64,000 nt of DNA from Oopsacas minuta (lineage: Eukaryota; Porifera; Hexactinellida; Lyssacinosida; Leucopsacidae): positions 62,690-126,689 of the forward strand of contig JAKMXF010000354.1 of the NCBI GenBank assembly GCA_024704765.1, written 5' to 3'. Made by a program: the position numbers and the translations under genes. How positions within the stretch are numbered: the stretch's first letter is position 1; each line of letters starts with the position of its first letter. Below the pieces are notes generated by a model. That model did not search any database. It was not told the DNA's origin and worked only from the letters and a program-made list of their open reading frames with translations. Shown here piece by piece: positions 1 through 12,100 of this stretch.

Positions 1-340
1 CATTCGATATACACATGGATATGTTAAGACTTTCTTTCATCAGTTTTATCACCTACCGGTCTATCCTCATTAATTCAGTTTTCCCACATTTTGACAGGGT
101 CTAACCCAGGACACACTATTCTCAATGCCTACAAACGTGAAATTAGCTTCCAGATATCGAACAAGTTGTTCCGATGCGGCTGCGAACATATATATATATA
201 TATATATATGTAACAGTGGATCTAAATATTAGCAAGTATACCTGAGGTGCCAACTCGGCCTCAGGTATCGGTTATAATTTGTATTATATTGTAAACCAGC
301 TTAGGCTGATAGAAGGGCCCCTCGATTCGAAACTGTGTCA
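1..340. other. Window edge, no gene seen
   Basis: No coding sequence is recognised here. The stretch contains a short (TA)n microsatellite at about 188-209 and runs into the first copy of a dispersed repeat that begins near 340. Confidence 0.5.
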
Positions 341-750
341 CTCTCTAAATGCACATTTTATCGATAATAAATCCATATTATTAAATCTCAATTGTTGTTT
401 GTTTGTCTGTTTGTCTGTTTGTTTGTTTGTTTGTTGTCAGGGAAAGGATTTACGGTATGGAATTTTGAAATCGTTGCATAACTATGTATTTATCGTTTAT
501 CAAGGAAGTAAATAGAATTCAATAAAACTTCATCAAACATATCGAACATGCTGAATCCGATTTTCACACTTTTGGATTAATCATATGTACATGTATTGTT
601 GTTTTTATGACTATAAAGTACACAAATTTCATAAAAGGTAGAATCATACTTTCAACAACTATACTGGTATACTCGAGTATGCTGAGTCTGAATATTGTAA
701 ACAGCATCGATATTATTCAATCTCAATCGTTGTTTGTCGAAACTGGGGGC
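340..750 (+). repeat. Dispersed repeat family, copy A
   Basis: This copy contains the phrase 'aaatctcaattgttgtttg', a (TTTG/TCTG)n tract at about 395-436, then 'ggaaaggattta' and a downstream segment ending in 'gagtatgctgagtctg'. The same order of segments recurs in plus orientation at 62,790-63,320 and in minus orientation at 5,400-5,935. No open reading frame of note is present, so I regard it as a non-coding interspersed repeat of unknown class. Confidence 0.7.
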
Positions 751-894
751 TAAATTAAATACAATTTAAAACGCTTGTTCATGATATCCTATGCTAGTAT
801 AAGTACATTTCCACTTTCGTACATGATAATTGATAAATGACTCAAAAGTTTACCTTTAGATTTGACCGATAGTATTGCTTCAAATTTGTACCAT

Positions 895-1650
895 TCACCT
901 TAGTAATGATTTCCTGGGTTCAACAATTTCTTGAAGACTGTAGTAGAGACCTCTACCTAGAGCTTTGACAATAGTATATGGTCCCAGCCAATTTGGATCT
1001 AGCTCTCCTCCTGCACGTTTCTTTCGTCTGAAGTCCTTCTTTAGGACAGTCAAACCGACCTCAAATACATTTTGGCTTGGTTCCATCATAACACGATTTT
1101 TGTCTCTCCTGAGCAATCAGAATGTTGGATTTTACAGCTTCAAACGTATTCCCCTCCCCCCATATAATAATTTGTTAATTTGTTCGTCATCAACCTCCTG
1201 CAACTGAAGTACCTGAGTTTGATCATCCTTGTGCTGTCAAACGGTGATCAATATTAAGCATTGTCTTCAATACGCTATCCAATTTGTTGTTGAATTCGCC
1301 TCCTTGGTCACATGTTATTACTCTGATTTGGTATATATTATAATGGATCTCTGAAGCTACATGTGTTAAATTTAAGATAATTCATTACTTTGAAAAGTGC
1401 ATCGGCAACACGACATGCAAGCTTCGTCTCTGTAGCAGTTCCATTAACAAACTTAGTGAAATAGTCACTTACAGTGAGAATGTAACGATTTCCTTGAGTC
1501 GAAGCTGTATATATATATGGGACCTACAAAACCAATACCTATCTGATGCCGAGGTGACACTACAGGCACTGGATTCGGCTCAGGAGCAGCTAAAGTCACT
1601 TTCTAACAGAGCACCAGTCCTTTGACAGATGTCACATGTTTCAATCTGCG
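895..1650 (-). pseudogene. Ty3/gypsy-type integrase remnant
   Basis: Read on the minus strand, the segment falls in the order expected for the 3' half of a Ty3/gypsy pol gene. First comes an integrase zinc-finger tail (CDICQR, about 1,620-1,640). Then an integrase-core piece reads YILTVSDYFTKFVNGTATET (about 1,430-1,490), and a second core piece reads RVITCDQGGEFNN (about 1,290-1,330). Last is a C-terminal chromatin-binding GPY/F module (LDPNWLGPYTIVKALGRG, about 950-1,010). The pieces are separated by stops and frame changes, so the copy is dead. LTRs were not identified. The family (animal gypsy elements related to host GIN1/KRBA2-type integrases) is inferred from motif order. Confidence 0.75.
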
Positions 1651-2570
1651 AATGATTAAATTAAATAATGCCAAAACCTGAAGGGAAGACTAAAAATAAT
1701 CACATACTAAAGCATATACATCAATGGATACACCAGGTCATATAATCGTTCCGACATACGAGCCAGGGTTATCTTTGTTTCCATGTGTCCTGATGTTGGA
1801 TCTTTATGGAACGAAACGAGAATTCTTGATTGCTCTTTGCTATCCGTGATAAGTCTCACCTAGTACTTAGAAAGATTATATAATTACACTTAGTACGAAC
1901 ATGTTTAATACTATTTCCGGTTAAGGCGTAAAGTTTTGACGATCCTTCGCCTTTCTATAAAGGAGGTTCCACTGTATATAAGTTTAACAATGTCATGTAT
2001 ACAAAGAAAACTTAATCAATATACCTCAATTCCATCCTTCCTTCTGTAGAAAAATTTCCCGTTGCACACTCGTAGTCTTTATGTTACACACATTTGTACA
2101 TCACAAGTATATATTTATAACATCCTTATGTATTTTAGCTATTTTATAGCAGAGGTGGCAACGAAGATGGTGCAACCAAGGAAGAGCCTACATAAGGGCA
2201 AAAACTGAACAAAAAGGGAGAGATTATTCCACAGTAAAATATATTCTCTGAGAAAAACAATAATACTAGAGTCTAGAGGCACAACAGTTACAGGAGTTCA
2301 TGCAAAAGGTGCGAACAGTCCCCATGAACGGAAACGTGAAAATCTGCTGCAGCACAAAGAGCAAAGAGCAAAGAAGTTGAGGATGAAGAAAAGATTAATA
2401 AATACGAAAGATAATACACACCTATTGATAGATCTCACCTCTGTAGATCCTTCTCAATGCTGTACATCTCTTACTAGATGCGCTGTACTAATACTGTTCT
2501 ATCATTTAGAGAAGTCATCGGACATCTTTATCCACGCTGCCCCAAGTATTGATTCAGAAGAGATACCCAA
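1651..2570. other. Intergenic, repeat-like, no gene
   Basis: No supported coding region. A Tigger-like MITE terminus ('ggttccactgta', about 1,966-1,976) lies here without a recognisable partner. The 2,140-2,570 part leads into the Ulp1-like pseudogene and may be its decayed 5' portion. Confidence 0.4.
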
Positions 2571-2574
2571 CTAT

Positions 2575-3050
2575 GCGAGGTCAACAGGATCCCATCCTCG
2601 GACAAACTCTTAGCTTTGAAATTATGGGAGAAGAATTTGTACAAATATTACACTCAGGTGGAAATCACTGGATAACAATATCCACAATTTATGTCCACCC
2701 GCAACAGTGAAAATATTCGATAGTCTCTATTCAAAACTTCCCACTCAGACAATAAGAACAAATTTGTGTTTTGCTCAACACTAAGAAGTCCCACATTCAT
2801 CTGGTTTTCGTCAATGTGCGGTTGCAAAAGGATGCAGAGTATTATTGGGGTTGCTAGGGACCACAGATAAATTGTCAGCAACCCCAGTGGTAGCTCTAAA
2901 GAGGAAATGCTAGCTACGCCTCTGCTTGCAGTATTCAAGAAGGGAACAATGTGATACGATGTACAGAATGCAATGAATGCTTTCATGAGGGATGCATACA
3001 GTTAGCGAGGATACACCCAAAGTATAAGTGGGCAGGTGTTGTAAAGGATG
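2575..3050 (+). pseudogene. Ulp1-like (C48) protease / PHD-finger pseudogene
   Basis: Conceptual translation gives DPILGQTLSFEIMGEEFVQI, then NHWITISTI, followed in a shifted frame by a segment around KKSHIHLVFVNVRLQKDAEY. After several stops there is a zinc-binding stretch with CTECNECFHEGC. This order (a Ulp1/C48 cysteine peptidase fold containing NHW, then a PHD/RING-like finger) is one I associate with a multicopy family in sponge and cnidarian genomes, probably transposon-borne. The conserved QxxxxDCG active-site region is destroyed and at least three in-frame stops interrupt it. I infer a decayed transposon gene or retrocopy rather than a host gene. Confidence 0.6.
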
Positions 3051-5090
3051 TTGGATTTTGGAGATACCACAGCGTCACGTCCCGTATGTTAGACATCTAC
3101 ATATTCAGGGACCGTCACGTCAGGTCTCAGAAATTAGTCACGATCCCTAGTGCAAGTATCAGGTGATATCTGTAATCACTAATAAAATGATTCCTGAAAG
3201 AAATCAACAACAACGAGTTGCATGCAAATGGGACATGTTCTATTTTCTTTCAACATTGTTGCATAAAATTTTAATTCATTCCCAGATTCATTTGACCAAT
3301 TCGTCACACACAACTATGTCAAATCCATTCCTATTTCTCCGTCCGTTCTATTATTGAAACTATTCATCAATCACTTAATCTCTACCGCTAACTCTAACGC
3401 CTTGGACTCTGCCCTTGTTTGTTATAACATAATAAATCAAATTCAACTCTATCTACCATCTTGGATACTGAGAGCAGACATAAGTAAATATCTCATATCC
3501 ATTTAGCAACCTGTCCTGTCTCTCTCTCTACTATCTATCTTCCCTTTACTTTTCTCATTTCTATTTCCAACTTTTCGCTACCTCTCTTTGTTTCTGGCAA
3601 CCGCTCAGGCAACTTCCTTTTCTCCTTTCATATGTATTGATCCTTAAAACAATTATCTTGCGACCTTAGTGTAGTTCAAATTATAATTGTGCTTTTTCAT
3701 ATTAACTTGGTGAAGATCTTGAAGCAAACATTTCTATCAATTCATTTTTCACTAAAATCTTGAATAATATCATAAATCAATCCCATTAATATCTTCATTC
3801 AATGCTATAAATTTACCTAATGAACGTTAATAGTATTTTGCCTATGGAATATTTTCAGATTATTCTACTATATACATTTCTGTAATGATATTGGATATAC
3901 TATAGAGTGAGAGCTCTTGTCTACTATTGCAGTGTTATCGCCCATAGTAGTGATGATTTGATGAAATTCACATTGTAGACATTGCATTTTCTTTATGCAA
4001 TGATAGTCCACATGATGAAGAAAGCACCACCTGGGCTAAATCGATGAAAGGAAATCATTTATTGGATTTTCTCGTTTTTCGCCAAACTCTCTTGGAAATC
4101 TTCATTGCAATTCCATATGCGCATTTCTAGTGTGTTTGTGGTACTATTCCGGGATCGTGATTAACACAGGGCAAGAACCCCCAACCTCTAGGTGGCCTCC
4201 CAAAACCACAGGAGACTCGAGAATATAATCATTGATTAATAACTTCTGGCCATCAACAATATCCCAGGATCCCTTTACTGGACTGACAGAGTGGTACAAC
4301 TATAGAATCCGACACCCCTCAACTTTTTAATGTGGTCAAAAATCCCTATATGCACCGTCAAAGAACTCGTTGAGAGAAGCTGATAGAGCATTAGAACTCA
4401 AAAATCGGTTGAAAACTGACGAAGTTACGAAAATTCTCCTAAATTTGCCAAATCCTATGGAGAATATTGTATTAGCCACTATATTGGAATACAGATTCCT
4501 TATATCTAGTTGAGCTATAGTATAGTATAGTTTTGTAATACAAAATCCCCATACCCTCATTCGAAAAGGTGACTTTCATTAGGCCTAAAAAATGACCTTT
4601 CCTCGAACATAGAAAAGCAAATACATAAATACCGTGCTATAGTATAGTTGTGCTATATATATATATAAGTTATTTGATTGGAATGATGCTGATGAATTCT
4701 ATACAAACTACCATAGGAATGCACATATTATCAATCTTGCGCTTATATTTACGATTTCGTCCGTTGATTGATTCTTTTATGAATATATTAGTTTGCGTCA
4801 TTTGTAGTTATTACTATTAAGAACGGTCAATTTAAAGCTGCTGTGGCCTGGTTCCCAAAGGGTCGAAAACCTGATCACACAGTATATCTCGAAAACTATA
4901 ATTCGCATCGCTTAGCTTTAAAAGGAAAAAGGTAGGTTTTGGCGTCATCTAGCCAATAATACCACTTGGACCACATCCAGCTATCCTAACAATAGGTGTT
5001 ATACACCATTAATGTTGCTAATTAATCATCAAGTACATTTCAAAGATATCTTAACTAGGATTCATTTGTTGCTTAAAATATTCTAAATTT
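3051..5090. other. Gene-poor stretch, nothing recognised
   Basis: A+T-rich sequence with TATAG-rich tracts (about 4,505-4,535 and 4,640-4,670). One plus-strand open stretch at 4,333-4,512 has a charged, helical-looking translation but no recognisable family, so I do not call it as a gene. No transposon ends with target duplications were found. Confidence 0.4.
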
Positions 5091-5094
5091 AAGA

Positions 5095-5940
5095 TATACG
5101 AGCCTTTGGCTCGTCGCTTCGCGATGAACTTGGCACATTACGACTCAAGATATTCATTATTATAAATATTGATATATTTAGAACATTGGTTCTCAACCTT
5201 TTTTCTTCCGCGGATCCCTGCCAATAAACATAACGAAAACATTTTAGGGCTGCGGACCCCAGGTTGAAAACCACTGACTTAGAACAATGTAATTCACAAA
5301 TATGCGTATATGGCATATATGTGATTGAATTATTTTGTAAGATCAACTCCCTTTGTAGCCTTTGAGAGCAGGCTTGTATGTACATTTTGAAATTTGATTA
5401 ATTTGTTTATTTTATATTCATATAAACAACAATAAATTTACATATGAGAAACTTGAAAATGCGAAATTCGCATTCAGCGTGAATAGTTACACGATAAATA
5501 TATAGTTATGCGACAATTCTAAATTGCATTCCGTAAATCCTTTCCTTGACAATGGACAAACAAACAGACAAACAATTGAGATTTAATAATATCGATGTTG
5601 TTTATAATACCATGTTCAGGCCCAGCATACTCAATTACCTCAGTATTGTCATTGAAAGTATGATTCTATCTCAATATTGAAAATTGTTTACTTTATATCC
5701 ATAAAAACAACAATAAATTTACATATGATTATCCAAAAGTGTGAAAATCAGATTCAGCATATTCGATAGATTTAGGGAAGTTTTATTGAATTCTTTTACT
5801 TCCTTGATAATCAAGATAAATATATAGTTGTGCGACAATTTCATTATTTGCATATCATAAATCCTTTCCTTGACAACGGACAAACAAACAAACAAACAGA
5901 CAAACAACAATTGAGATTTAATAATATAGATATAATACCT
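5095..5940 (-). repeat. Dispersed repeat family, copy B (tandem)
   Basis: The 5,400-5,935 part holds two tandem units of about 330 bp in reverse orientation relative to the copies at 340 and 62.8 kb. Each has 'aatttacatatga', 'aaatcctttccttgacaa' and a (CAAA)n tract followed by 'caattgagatttaataata'. A stem-loop 'acgagcctttggctcgt' (5,098-5,114) lies at the distal side. The inverse of it occurs beside copy C at about 63,357-63,376, which suggests that it belongs to the element. The 93-bp hAT MITE lies between the stem-loop and the units. Confidence 0.6.
5186..5278. mobile_element. 93-bp hAT-type MITE with 8-bp TSD
   Basis: The left end reads TTGGTTCTCAACC and the right end, reverse complemented, reads GTCAGTGGTTTTCAACC. 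This is the CAGTGGTTCTCAACC-type end typical of hAT/Charlie elements, with the outermost bases of the left end altered. The element is flanked by the exact 8-bp direct repeat TTAGAACA (5,178-5,185 and 5,279-5,286). It has no coding capacity. Confidence 0.8.
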
Positions 5941-6282
5941 CGATCTAGTGACCAGATAACTGGGTGTTTGTACAGTTACCCATTTGCCCTTGGTAACCCT
6001 TGCAAAACCTGCAATAAATATGGTGAGGAGCAAATTTATATAATAAATAGAGGGGGGCAAATATGGCAAGGGGTACCATCCGTGGCTGCCTTATATGGTC
6101 CGGGGGGACCAAATATAGCGTGACGGAACCATATTCACTAGTTAATAATGTTCGGGGGAATATTATTCACTGTGACACCGAACGTTTCGTTCCCTGGACA
6201 CTTTTTACAAGGAACGAAGTGTTCAAGAGACGAACTGTCCGTTACCCAATATTGTCAACGAAATTAGAAAGGTATATTTCCA

Positions 6283-8441
6283 TTGGATGTTCTCTCTGCA
6301 TTTGTATTCTTTCACTTTATCATGCAATGCGATTATTTGACACTTATTTCAAAGAATGAATCGCTTGATGCTTTCCCTCTGACAGATGATAATCTTTCCT
6401 CTGAATCTGATGGAGAAACAGAGAACTTTGTACCAACTACACTAGACTATGCTGCTACAGTGAGCAGACTCCCTGCTTCTACACTCAGTCAGTTAGAAAA
6501 GTTCTTTTCCCAAATCTGATTAGTAATGGTGTAACTGCTATAGAAATATTCCTTTATATCCGAAATCATATTCTCTATCTCTGGCATAATGAATCCAGAA
6601 TTGAGCTCACCTTCGAGAAGGTTATTTCACGTCTACATCCTCCCTACAATAAGTACCATTCACTCGCTAAAGACATATACGATTATCTCCTTCGTTATTC
6701 CTACATTAATTTCGGGATTTTTTCACTGATCAAGCCAGTCACCAAATGTGGTAAGAAGGTTATCGTCCTGGGTGCTGGTATGTCGGGGTTATGTGCTGCT
6801 AGACAGCTGGAGAATTTTGGATTCGATGTGGTAATATTAGAGGCAAGAGATAGGGTAGGGGGGAGAATTCATACATTCCAAGTTGACCATTTAGTTGGGG
6901 ACTTAGGCGCTATGGTTGTAACAGGTCTAGGAGGTAATCCCATTGCTGTATTCGATCAACAACTGAATTTAGATTTATCTAAAATAAAACAGCAATGTCC
7001 CTTGTATAACAGTAGGGGAGGTATGATACCACGAGATAAAGACAAGATCGTAGAGACTGAGTTCAACCAGCTGCTGGAAGCTGCCTCTGAATTGTCACAT
7101 CAAATGAACTTTAACTCATTTCGGAATGAAAACCTCTCTCTTGGAAATACATTTGATCAAGTGCTACACCTGCAGAATGTTAAAACGAAGCGAGCGTTTG
7201 TTCAGCATCAGAGTATAATTATACAAATACAAGAATCGATTGAAACTGTTCTGAATGATTTGCTAGTTATCGAAGATTTGATCAGGACTAGGACCCAGTT
7301 GTTATCGAACGTTAAGGAAATTAAGTGTGAGGTATTCAGACAAGATGAAGTATCCACTACCAATCAGGAATATTCTCTCCAACTGGAAGATGATATCAAC
7401 TCTCTTTTCTCTGAGTATGACCGACTCAAGGGGAACTTAACAATACAAGAGTCACGCTTACAATTACTGAATGAGAATAAAATGAATGAAGTATACCTTT
7501 CCATATCAGACATGAAAATGCTGGAGTGGCATATAGCTAACTTAGAATTTGCCAACGCTACAATAATTGGGAATCTCTCTCTACAACACTGGGACCAAGA
7601 TGATGATTTTGAATTTACAGGTTCCCATCTATCTTTACAGACAGGATATTCTACACTTCCTGATGCAATTTCTAAAGGACTTAACATCCATCACTCTATA
7701 GCTGCTAGAAATGTACAGTATGATACTGAGCAGATACAAATTACGGCTGAAAATGTCAAAGACAAGACAACTCTATCTTTTGAGTGTGATATTGTAGTTT
7801 GTACAATCCCTTTAGGTGTATTAAAACATCCAGAATGTATCACATTCCAACCTCCTCTCCCTGCTGATAAGCAGCAGTCTATTGCTAACATGGGATTTGG
7901 AGTGTTGAATAAAGTAGTATTGTGCTTTAAGCAGCGTTTCTGGAATCCTGATATTCATCACTTCGGTTACGTGAATCCAAGATCTCGCGGTGAGATGTTC
8001 CTCTTCTGGAATGTAATGAAGACTCCTGTACTTCTTGCTCTCATAGCTGGAAAGGCTGCACTCGAGAATGAAAAGTTGAAAGATACTGTTGTCCTTGGTA
8101 AGGCTATGTCTGTATTACACAAGATATTCGGTGAAGATTCTGTTCCCGAACCATTCGAATGGTGTATCTCTCACTGGGGTAATGACCCGTTTTCATTTGG
8201 TTCTTATTCCTATGTTTCTCCCAAATCTTCTGGCAAAGACTATGATCAGTTAGCCATGCCAGTTCTTACACCTGAGCAAAATAATGCTCTTAACTCTGAC
8301 AATCCAAAAGAAGAGTTACACCTGCCGCGATTGTTTTTTGCAGGAGAGCACACTATGAGGAATTACCCTGCTACAGTACATGGAGCTATTCTTAGCGGGT
8401 TCAGAGAAGCCGGTAGGATAGCAGATCTCTATCTCACCTAG
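6283..8441 (+). CDS. KDM1A: Lysine-specific histone demethylase 1 (KDM1A/LSD1), frameshifted
   Basis: Flavin-dependent amine oxidase that removes methyl groups from histone H3 in CoREST-type repressor complexes in the nucleus. An acidic N-terminus leads to SRLPAST and a SWIRM domain (FLYIRNHILYLWH, INFGI). The FAD-binding motif GAGMSGLCAARQLENFG follows, then the coiled-coil tower insertion, WHIANLEFANA, HWDQDDDFEFTGSHL, and the catalytic lysine in GFGVLNKVVLCF. The end has FFAGEHTMRNYPATVHGA. The catalytic half (6,780-8,441) is intact. At about 6,498-6,513, in a TTTT run, the frame encoding SRLPAST ends at TGA 6,517 while homology continues in another frame: one base is missing or two are extra. 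The start is uncertain (ATG 6,283 or 6,322, or an upstream exon joined at the AG ending 6,355). No introns are seen, whereas the vertebrate gene has many. Confidence 0.9.
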
Positions 8442-9188
8442 TAATAATTTTAGATGGTTGCAGAATAAACATGGGTTATACTCAAATTAATTACTTTCGA
8501 GAGCAATTAATCAGCCTGTACCAGGTTGAGTAATTCATTACAATATCAGATATTATTGTTATTAGATCCATAATGCTACATATTCACCACATGGAGACAA
8601 CCATCTGTGTTTAATGATTACGAGGCGATTTGTTTACAAGAATATCGTCCTTCATTTTCGAATCTGAACTCTATCCAACCAGGGTTTCATACAGAGGGGG
8701 ACGCCTGGGATTTCCCCCCCCCCGAATTCCTAATATTAAGTATTATGATCTCAGTAACAATATGCACGATACTATTTACATGGGAAAGTGTTCTTTATAG
8801 GGTGTGATCAATCGTTTCGCCCCAGCAAAATTCCTGTATGAAACTCTGACAACGATATACACACTTTAATTAATAATGTACATCTATTTATAATATCCGG
8901 TTTTCCCAAATCCCGGAAAACCGGGATTGCCGGTCGATCCATATAAACATCTTCTAAATTCTGAATGTATTTCAATTACCAATATACGAATTGTAACACC
9001 ATTAATGTGTATTTACGTTACTGCTAATACAATTGCAATAGCAATCAGATAGTAGAGATCCAAGTTCTTAATCTATGTATTTTTCTGATCTCAACACGAT
9101 GCAGAATTAGTGATATATCCTTTATTTATTTTCCAATTCTATTTTTACCGCCCGCTTGGGAAGATTTTTTGAGGACTGCCACGGTCCA
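8442..9188. other. Intergenic; short hAT-like hairpin
   Basis: No gene. A small inverted structure, 'ttcccaaatcccggaaaaccgggattgccgg' (split here only for description), lies at about 8,902-8,933. Its CCCGG/AATCCC phrasing resembles the termini of the hAT element at 20.8-23.2 kb, but no duplication or partner end was found. Confidence 0.35.
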
Positions 9189-12100
9189 ATGATCGCTGAC
9201 ACAAATCACCTTCCTTATAGTAATCTTATTAGCAATAATTATTCAATGGATAACAAACCGCCTCGAGTTGACTCGAGTTTGTTTCCTAATTCAGCCTCAC
9301 TTCTGGAAGCAGGAGGAGATCTTCCGTCTCCGAACTTTGAGATATTACCTGCTCGTCCTGTACTTCCTCCTTCTGATGCTCCTCCCCCCAATCCTCAGTC
9401 ACAGACTGATATCAATCAGATGCAGTCTCTTACATCTCAGAATATGATAAGGTTAGTTATTATAGCGGTAATTAGTTATTCTATCGATATTTTATATACT
9501 TATTAGGGGTGAACTACCTCCTACTGTTCCTATGGGACAGTTTCCCGGCGTGAATACAGAAGACAATCCTTACAGACTAAAGAAGAGTCAGATAGGAACT
9601 TATATGTCTGCTAACACTACTCCCTTTCAAGCTCCCTTACCCTTCATGAGTCCTGGCGCTCAAATTATTCCACAGTCCGTTCCTACTGCTTCTTATGATG
9701 TAACGGAGCAACAGCAGAACATTCAAACTGGTAACTTTACTACGTATTCTGATTTATTCAGTGAGGTAGCAAGCTGAGATTATCTAATATTTGGCAGTCA
9801 AATTATTGACCAACTATTTCTTGTAATATTTTGGCTAACCAGCAGAATATGACTTTTGACAGTACTTGGATTTACCAAATATTTGAATAATTTACTAATA
9901 TGTCCACCCATGTTTCAGTCCGAATTATATCAGCTTCCACTAAAGTCAATATTTAGATGTGTATAAGAGACAGGGCTATATCTATCCCTCTGGATATGGA
10001 AATTTTTAGTCTGGCGTTTTCTAAAATTAATTTTCACAGATTTTTGCTATTAATCATATTTCACACCTCTAAAGTCATTCAGATGATACCATATATTAAT
10101 TTTCAATAACTTGTCATAACTAACATGAATTACCATAATAATCATGTTATTAATCATTTTCACACTTTTGTTGGTTTTCATCCTAGAAATTAGGTTACAA
10201 CGACTAGTCGTGGTAATTGTATTGAAAAGGAGCTACGTCCCTATCCATCAACTCTTTATATTTTATTTTATCAGGTTTAACAGCTCCATCAATGAATCCT
10301 CCTCTCACTCAATACTATCCTGTACCAGTACAACCTCGTCCTGTATACATACCTGATGCTCTGAGGCCTGTTTGGATGTGAGTTCTCTTTAATATTTGTT
10401 TATTACGTATTTACTTCAGGTAGATCTGTTTACGAGATAAATTCAACATAGACCACAATGGCATTACCAAAAGAATGTTCCACTTGCATTGGCCTACCAA
10501 TTATAATTACACTTCTACGCCCCTTGATGGTATTTATTCGGAAAAATATATATTTTGAAACTACACAAACGTGTCATAATTAACAATGATCTAGCCTTAT
10601 CAGAATCTAAGATTTACCCATTCAGTATATTACTGCATTACTGCCTTGATTTGATATATTGGCGACAATCGAGACAGTCTATTTTATTGGTTTAGCCATA
10701 GCATGCTATGTTTACTGTTTAGACTTTAGTGTTTAGGCTAATGAGATTTGTAGTAAAAATATCAATTCTGAAAACGAGATTCAATTCTGAGCCACAAAGG
10801 TTTCTCTCATGTTAATTTGCTGATTAAAATGAACAGTTAATTTAGGTCTAAGCTAGAGACAGCTAAATACTGGTCTCCTTTCTCCAAACACGACTGTGCT
10901 TGTCTAGAACAAGCTTATCAGTGTCATCTCGCTAATGAAGATCCTAGTACTAGTTCTAAGTCAACTAGAGAAGGTATCAAGATAGCTGTAGAAGGCTCCA
11001 GGTAATATTACATATGAGTATACTAATTCTTTATGAGTAGTTTAATATAGTGATTGTATAGATATGACGTCATGCTCTTTGAACGTACCCGCCAATCCGT
11101 GTTCTGGAGAGAAGAGGAAAGAGAGGTGAGAAGGTGTACCTGGTACTACAAAGGAGATCTGGATAGAGAATTCATTCCTTTCTCAGAGACACATGCTGCT
11201 AGACTTGAAGAAGAGTTCCAAGTTGCTGTTAAACAAGATCTCTGGCCTAGAAAGGTAAGTATAATTAGATGATGCAGCCAAGCGACACATCGACCGGACT
11301 GGAGCTTAGTTCCGAATTAGCTGTATCATGTAATGGGGTTCTATTTTCGGTCAGACAATTTTATTAGTAAATTACTAAATATTCAATTGATATTACGGTC
11401 CTTAGAAATGTATTCTGAGATCTTTAGAACATGAAACCTACATGCTCTCATAATTATCATGTGATAAAATTCTAATATTCTCATATTCCACAGTTACACC
11501 TTGTGTATGTAGATAACATTGAGTACAGAAGGTGTAGTAGTCCTGTCTAGCCCCTTTGCTATGGTACAGTTCTGTACAGAGCGTCAGTATACAGGTCCAT
11601 TCCCTGGTCTACACGAAACTCAGGGATATCCTCGTGTGATTAGAAGAGATTATCCTGAATGGGATAGTGTTACTGAGGGAGACATTGGTCCTGCTAAACA
11701 TCTCATATTTGTGGTTCATGGTTAGTACTCATTTTTTTTATATCGTAGTTACCTGATTTACCATTTGGTATGTGAGTAGGTATAGGAGAGAGATCTAACA
11801 TGTTAGTGTCAATTGAAGAATGTGTTTCTGACATGCGACAGGTGTCTAACTTAATTCTCGGATGTAATCCAGCTGGATTGCAGGATCTGGAGGTAGGGAG
11901 GGTAGAGTTCCTTCCGATAGCCTGGCACACATGTCTCCGATCTGATTATGATAATGTGGATCTTCGGCTAGATGCTATCTCTTTAACCAGCACTCCAAAG
12001 ATCCGTCACTTCTCAAACTCTGTTCTGACTGACATACTCTTCTACACTAGTCCTCTCTATTGTCAGACTATTATAGACACTACAACCTCTGAAATGAACA

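Noticed and set aside
2951-3166. Stand-alone PHD-finger gene
   Set aside because: The finger follows a Ulp1-like remnant with stops between them and the downstream frame is not conserved; treated as one pseudogene.
4333-4512. Plus-strand open stretch with a charged, helical translation
   Set aside because: No start context, no family resemblance and only about 60 codons; likely chance or an unrecognisable remnant.
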